Assembly: GCF_042649685.1 (NCBI RefSeq)
Contig: NZ_JBHRZT010000011.1
Location: forward strand, 1-15,416
Direction: 5' to 3'
Length of the DNA stretch: 15,416 nt
DNA from: Bacillus_BA songklensis
GTDB lineage: Bacteria; Bacillota; Bacilli; Bacillales; Bacillaceae_H
The position numbers and the translations under genes are program-made. The notes below the pieces were generated by a model. That model was given only the letters and a program-made list of their open reading frames with translations. It searched no databases and was not told where the DNA came from. The stretch's first letter is position 1, and every line of letters starts with the position of its first letter. Below are positions 14,195 to 15,416 of the stretch, one piece after another.

Positions 14195-14218
14195 CTTGTA
14201 TGTACTGGCTTATTTTTT
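14165..14218 (+). terminator. Terminator overlapping the 17-residue ORF
   Basis: AAGCCAATATATACAAG (14165-14181) pairs with CTTGTATGTACTGGCTT (14195-14211), 17 positions with one mismatch and one T-G pair, then six T. Confidence 0.75.
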
Positions 14219-14509
14219 ATGCAACAAATATACTGCCATAAACGACATTTTTTAATTTCCAAAAACAGCTTTGCCTCTGGTTGCATGAACGCCGGTACTG
14301 GGCCTTATACTACTTTTGTTTAAAAAGATATGTCAAAAATATAAACGTTTATTAATGTTTTTTAATACCTTTTCAAACTTCATTTTATTGAGTTTCATAG
14401 TTTCCTTTACTGCGTTTACAAAGGTATACCTTTAAGGACAATGTAATCAACGACCCTTATAGAGATGATATATAATTTCAAATAAATTAAGATAAATAAA
14501 AAAGAAGGT
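14219..14509. other. Gene-free stretch with a res site I-like palindrome at 14413-14440
   Basis: There is no gene. At 14413-14440 a 28-bp block CGTTTACAAAGG-TATA-CCTTTAAGGACA has a perfect 14-bp core (AAAGGTATACCTTT). The length, the TATA centre and the CGTTTA end resemble the 28-bp site at 1959-1986. It lies just ahead of a recombinase remnant. Confidence 0.4.
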
Positions 14510-14532
14510 CACAGCAAAATGGAGCAGCTCTT

Positions 14533-14693
14533 GGCTGATTGAAAGCTCAGGCAACAGATAAGATTAAAGAAGTGTACCATCTCGATGGAAAGCAGGGGGG
14601 ATGACATCTGTTAAGGCCATGCAGGAAATAGGCCTAAAAAAGACAACCTTTTATAAACTTGTCAGGGAGTATGAAGAAGTATTACAAGAATAA
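14533..14693 (+). pseudogene. C-terminal remnant of a serine recombinase
   Basis: From 14601 the frame reads MTSVKAMQEIGLKKTTFYKL and VREYEEVLQE before TAA. This is the helix-turn-helix end typical of resolvase-family recombinases (compare GMS..EAGISRMTLHRKM in the enzyme at 7283). Upstream, in another frame, QATDKIKEVYHLDGKQG (to about 14597) would fit the preceding helix, joined through a run of six G at 14595-14600 where a frameshift is likely. The catalytic domain is absent. It is therefore a truncated, frameshifted gene. Confidence 0.55.
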
Positions 14694-14727
14694 AACTATA
14701 TAATAGGAAGAAACTCGTCAAAAAATT

Positions 14728-14758
14728 AGCATCTGCCGAAAGGAAGCAGATGCTTTTT
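14728..14758 (+). terminator. Terminator after recombinase remnant
   Basis: AGCATCTGC (14728-14736) pairs with GCAGATGCT (14746-14754) around nine bases, then a T tract. It lies 35 bases beyond the remnant's stop codon and probably was its terminator. Confidence 0.85.
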
Positions 14759-14949
14759 CTATAAAAGGGGGGAATATGCTATCATCTTTGCCAGTTTTTC
14801 AGATTTATATACATCTATTTTCAAAAAAATTATAGTGTTGAATTTTACAATAAATAATGAGAGTGACACATAAAAAAATAGTGGGGACGAGATAAGTTTT
14901 GAGGAGTTGTTTCTTTAATGGGAATTTCATGATATGTTAATAAGTATAA

Positions 14950-15108
14950 GAAGATATTCCCGTACACGGTGATTATCATATTGCAGTGGATCGTTTTTTG
15001 GAAAAAATAACAGGAAGCCTTGCCTGACAAGGGATTCATGCCATTTTTGAAAATGATTATGAAACAAGACTGGAGGTTCACTGCAAAACAGGGGTAACGC
15101 GGTACTAG
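14950..15108 (+). pseudogene. Decayed reading frame, unidentified
   Basis: A single frame reads EDIPVHGDYHIAVDRFLEKI, TGSLA, then TGA at 15025-15027, and continues QGIHAIFENDYETRLEVHCK, TGVTRY to TAG. The composition is protein-like on both sides of the stop, but I do not recognise the family. There is no start signal. The flanking parts of 14760-15335 contain no other gene I can support. Confidence 0.3.
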
Positions 15109-15335
15109 GATTCAGTTGATGTACTGCGGGATTGAGGCGTTTTTGGGGTAGGTTTTATCTGAACGTAGTGGGATATAAAGATCATTGATGGTAGCACGTT
15201 GAAAATAGAATAAATTGTTTTATCAGAGTGCAGTGGGACATCTTTTTCAACTTTTAAGTTGATTGTCAGAGCTAAGGGAGGAATGCTCTTAAGTATTTAA
15301 GTATGCGTATAATCTAAATTTTACGAACAATTTTC

Positions 15336-15416
15336 CTAATTCTCATGTTCAGTATGTTGCAAACGTGCAGTCATCACATTTAACATGATGCATTCAAGTT
15401 CCTGCCATGTGTAGTT
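15336..15416 (-). CDS. C-terminal end of an unidentified gene running off the window
   Basis: On the - strand the frame is open from the window edge to TAG at 15336-15338, giving 26 residues ending WQELECIMLNVMTARLQHTE, then HEN. The amphipathic composition and absence of rare codons look coding, but the piece is too short to assign. It would converge on the decayed region from the right. Confidence 0.4.
   Translation of the reverse strand, partial: NYTWQELECIMLNVMTARLQHTEHEN

Noticed and set aside
14845..15081. 78-residue - strand frame
   Set aside because: It is opposite the decayed + frame, has no start signal and no recognisable family.

Overview
The window looks like a low-GC Gram-positive bacterium of the Bacillaceae. 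Ribosome binding sites are strong AGGAGG/GGGGG types, TTG and GTG starts are used, terminators are GC-stem/T-tail hairpins, and there is a mannitol operon of Bacillus type. It splits into an accessory left half (about 1-8300) and a core metabolic block (about 8500-13950), followed by a gene-poor right end. The species cannot be fixed from the sequence.

Left half. Two small membrane-protein genes on the + strand (a DUF2306-like protein, and a DUF3267/HExxH protein that seems to start at ATT) are followed by an array of inverted 12-bp half-sites. The array is built like a serine-resolvase res site (28-bp palindrome, then a 33-bp and a third site). Next is a 191-bp miniature element with about 53-bp terminal inverted repeats of Tn3-family type. 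It carries 12-bp motifs matching the TnpI-binding consensus of Tn5401.

Immediately beside it is the most interesting locus, a compact candidate RiPP (ribosomally made, modified peptide) cassette. It has a radical SAM/SPASM enzyme on the - strand and, divergently, a 203-residue protein whose N-terminal domain resembles the GRDP-like (glycine-rich domain protein-like) family. The C-terminus of that protein is four perfect 15-residue tandem repeats, each with one KTCYGAPLK core. An MFS exporter follows on the same strand. A 22-bp perfect palindrome separates repeat protein and exporter, and a terminator closes the cassette. My reading, as inference, is that the repeat protein is the substrate, the radical SAM enzyme modifies the Cys-containing repeats, and the MFS protein exports the product. 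I do not recognise a named class with this combination. After the cassette come a GNAT acetyltransferase (-), a serine resolvase (+) with its own res-like upstream region, and a broken 3' end of glmS.

Core block. mtlA (mannitol PTS EIICBA, all three domains fused), mtlR (PRD-containing activator) and mtlD (mannitol-1-phosphate dehydrogenase) make a complete mannitol uptake and catabolism operon. MtlA brings mannitol in as mannitol-1-phosphate, MtlD oxidises it to fructose-6-phosphate, and MtlR senses PTS state. No separate mtlF is needed because EIIA is fused to MtlA. Possible MtlR and catabolite (cre) sites lie upstream of mtlA.

Right end. A run of hairpins and a possible 17-codon ORF ending in a terminator are followed by a resolvase-site-like palindrome and the frameshifted tail of another serine recombinase. 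Then come a decayed reading frame and, at the edge, the C-terminal end of an unidentified gene on the - strand. Several recombination-site and recombinase remnants on both sides suggest repeated insertion and loss around the mtl operon.
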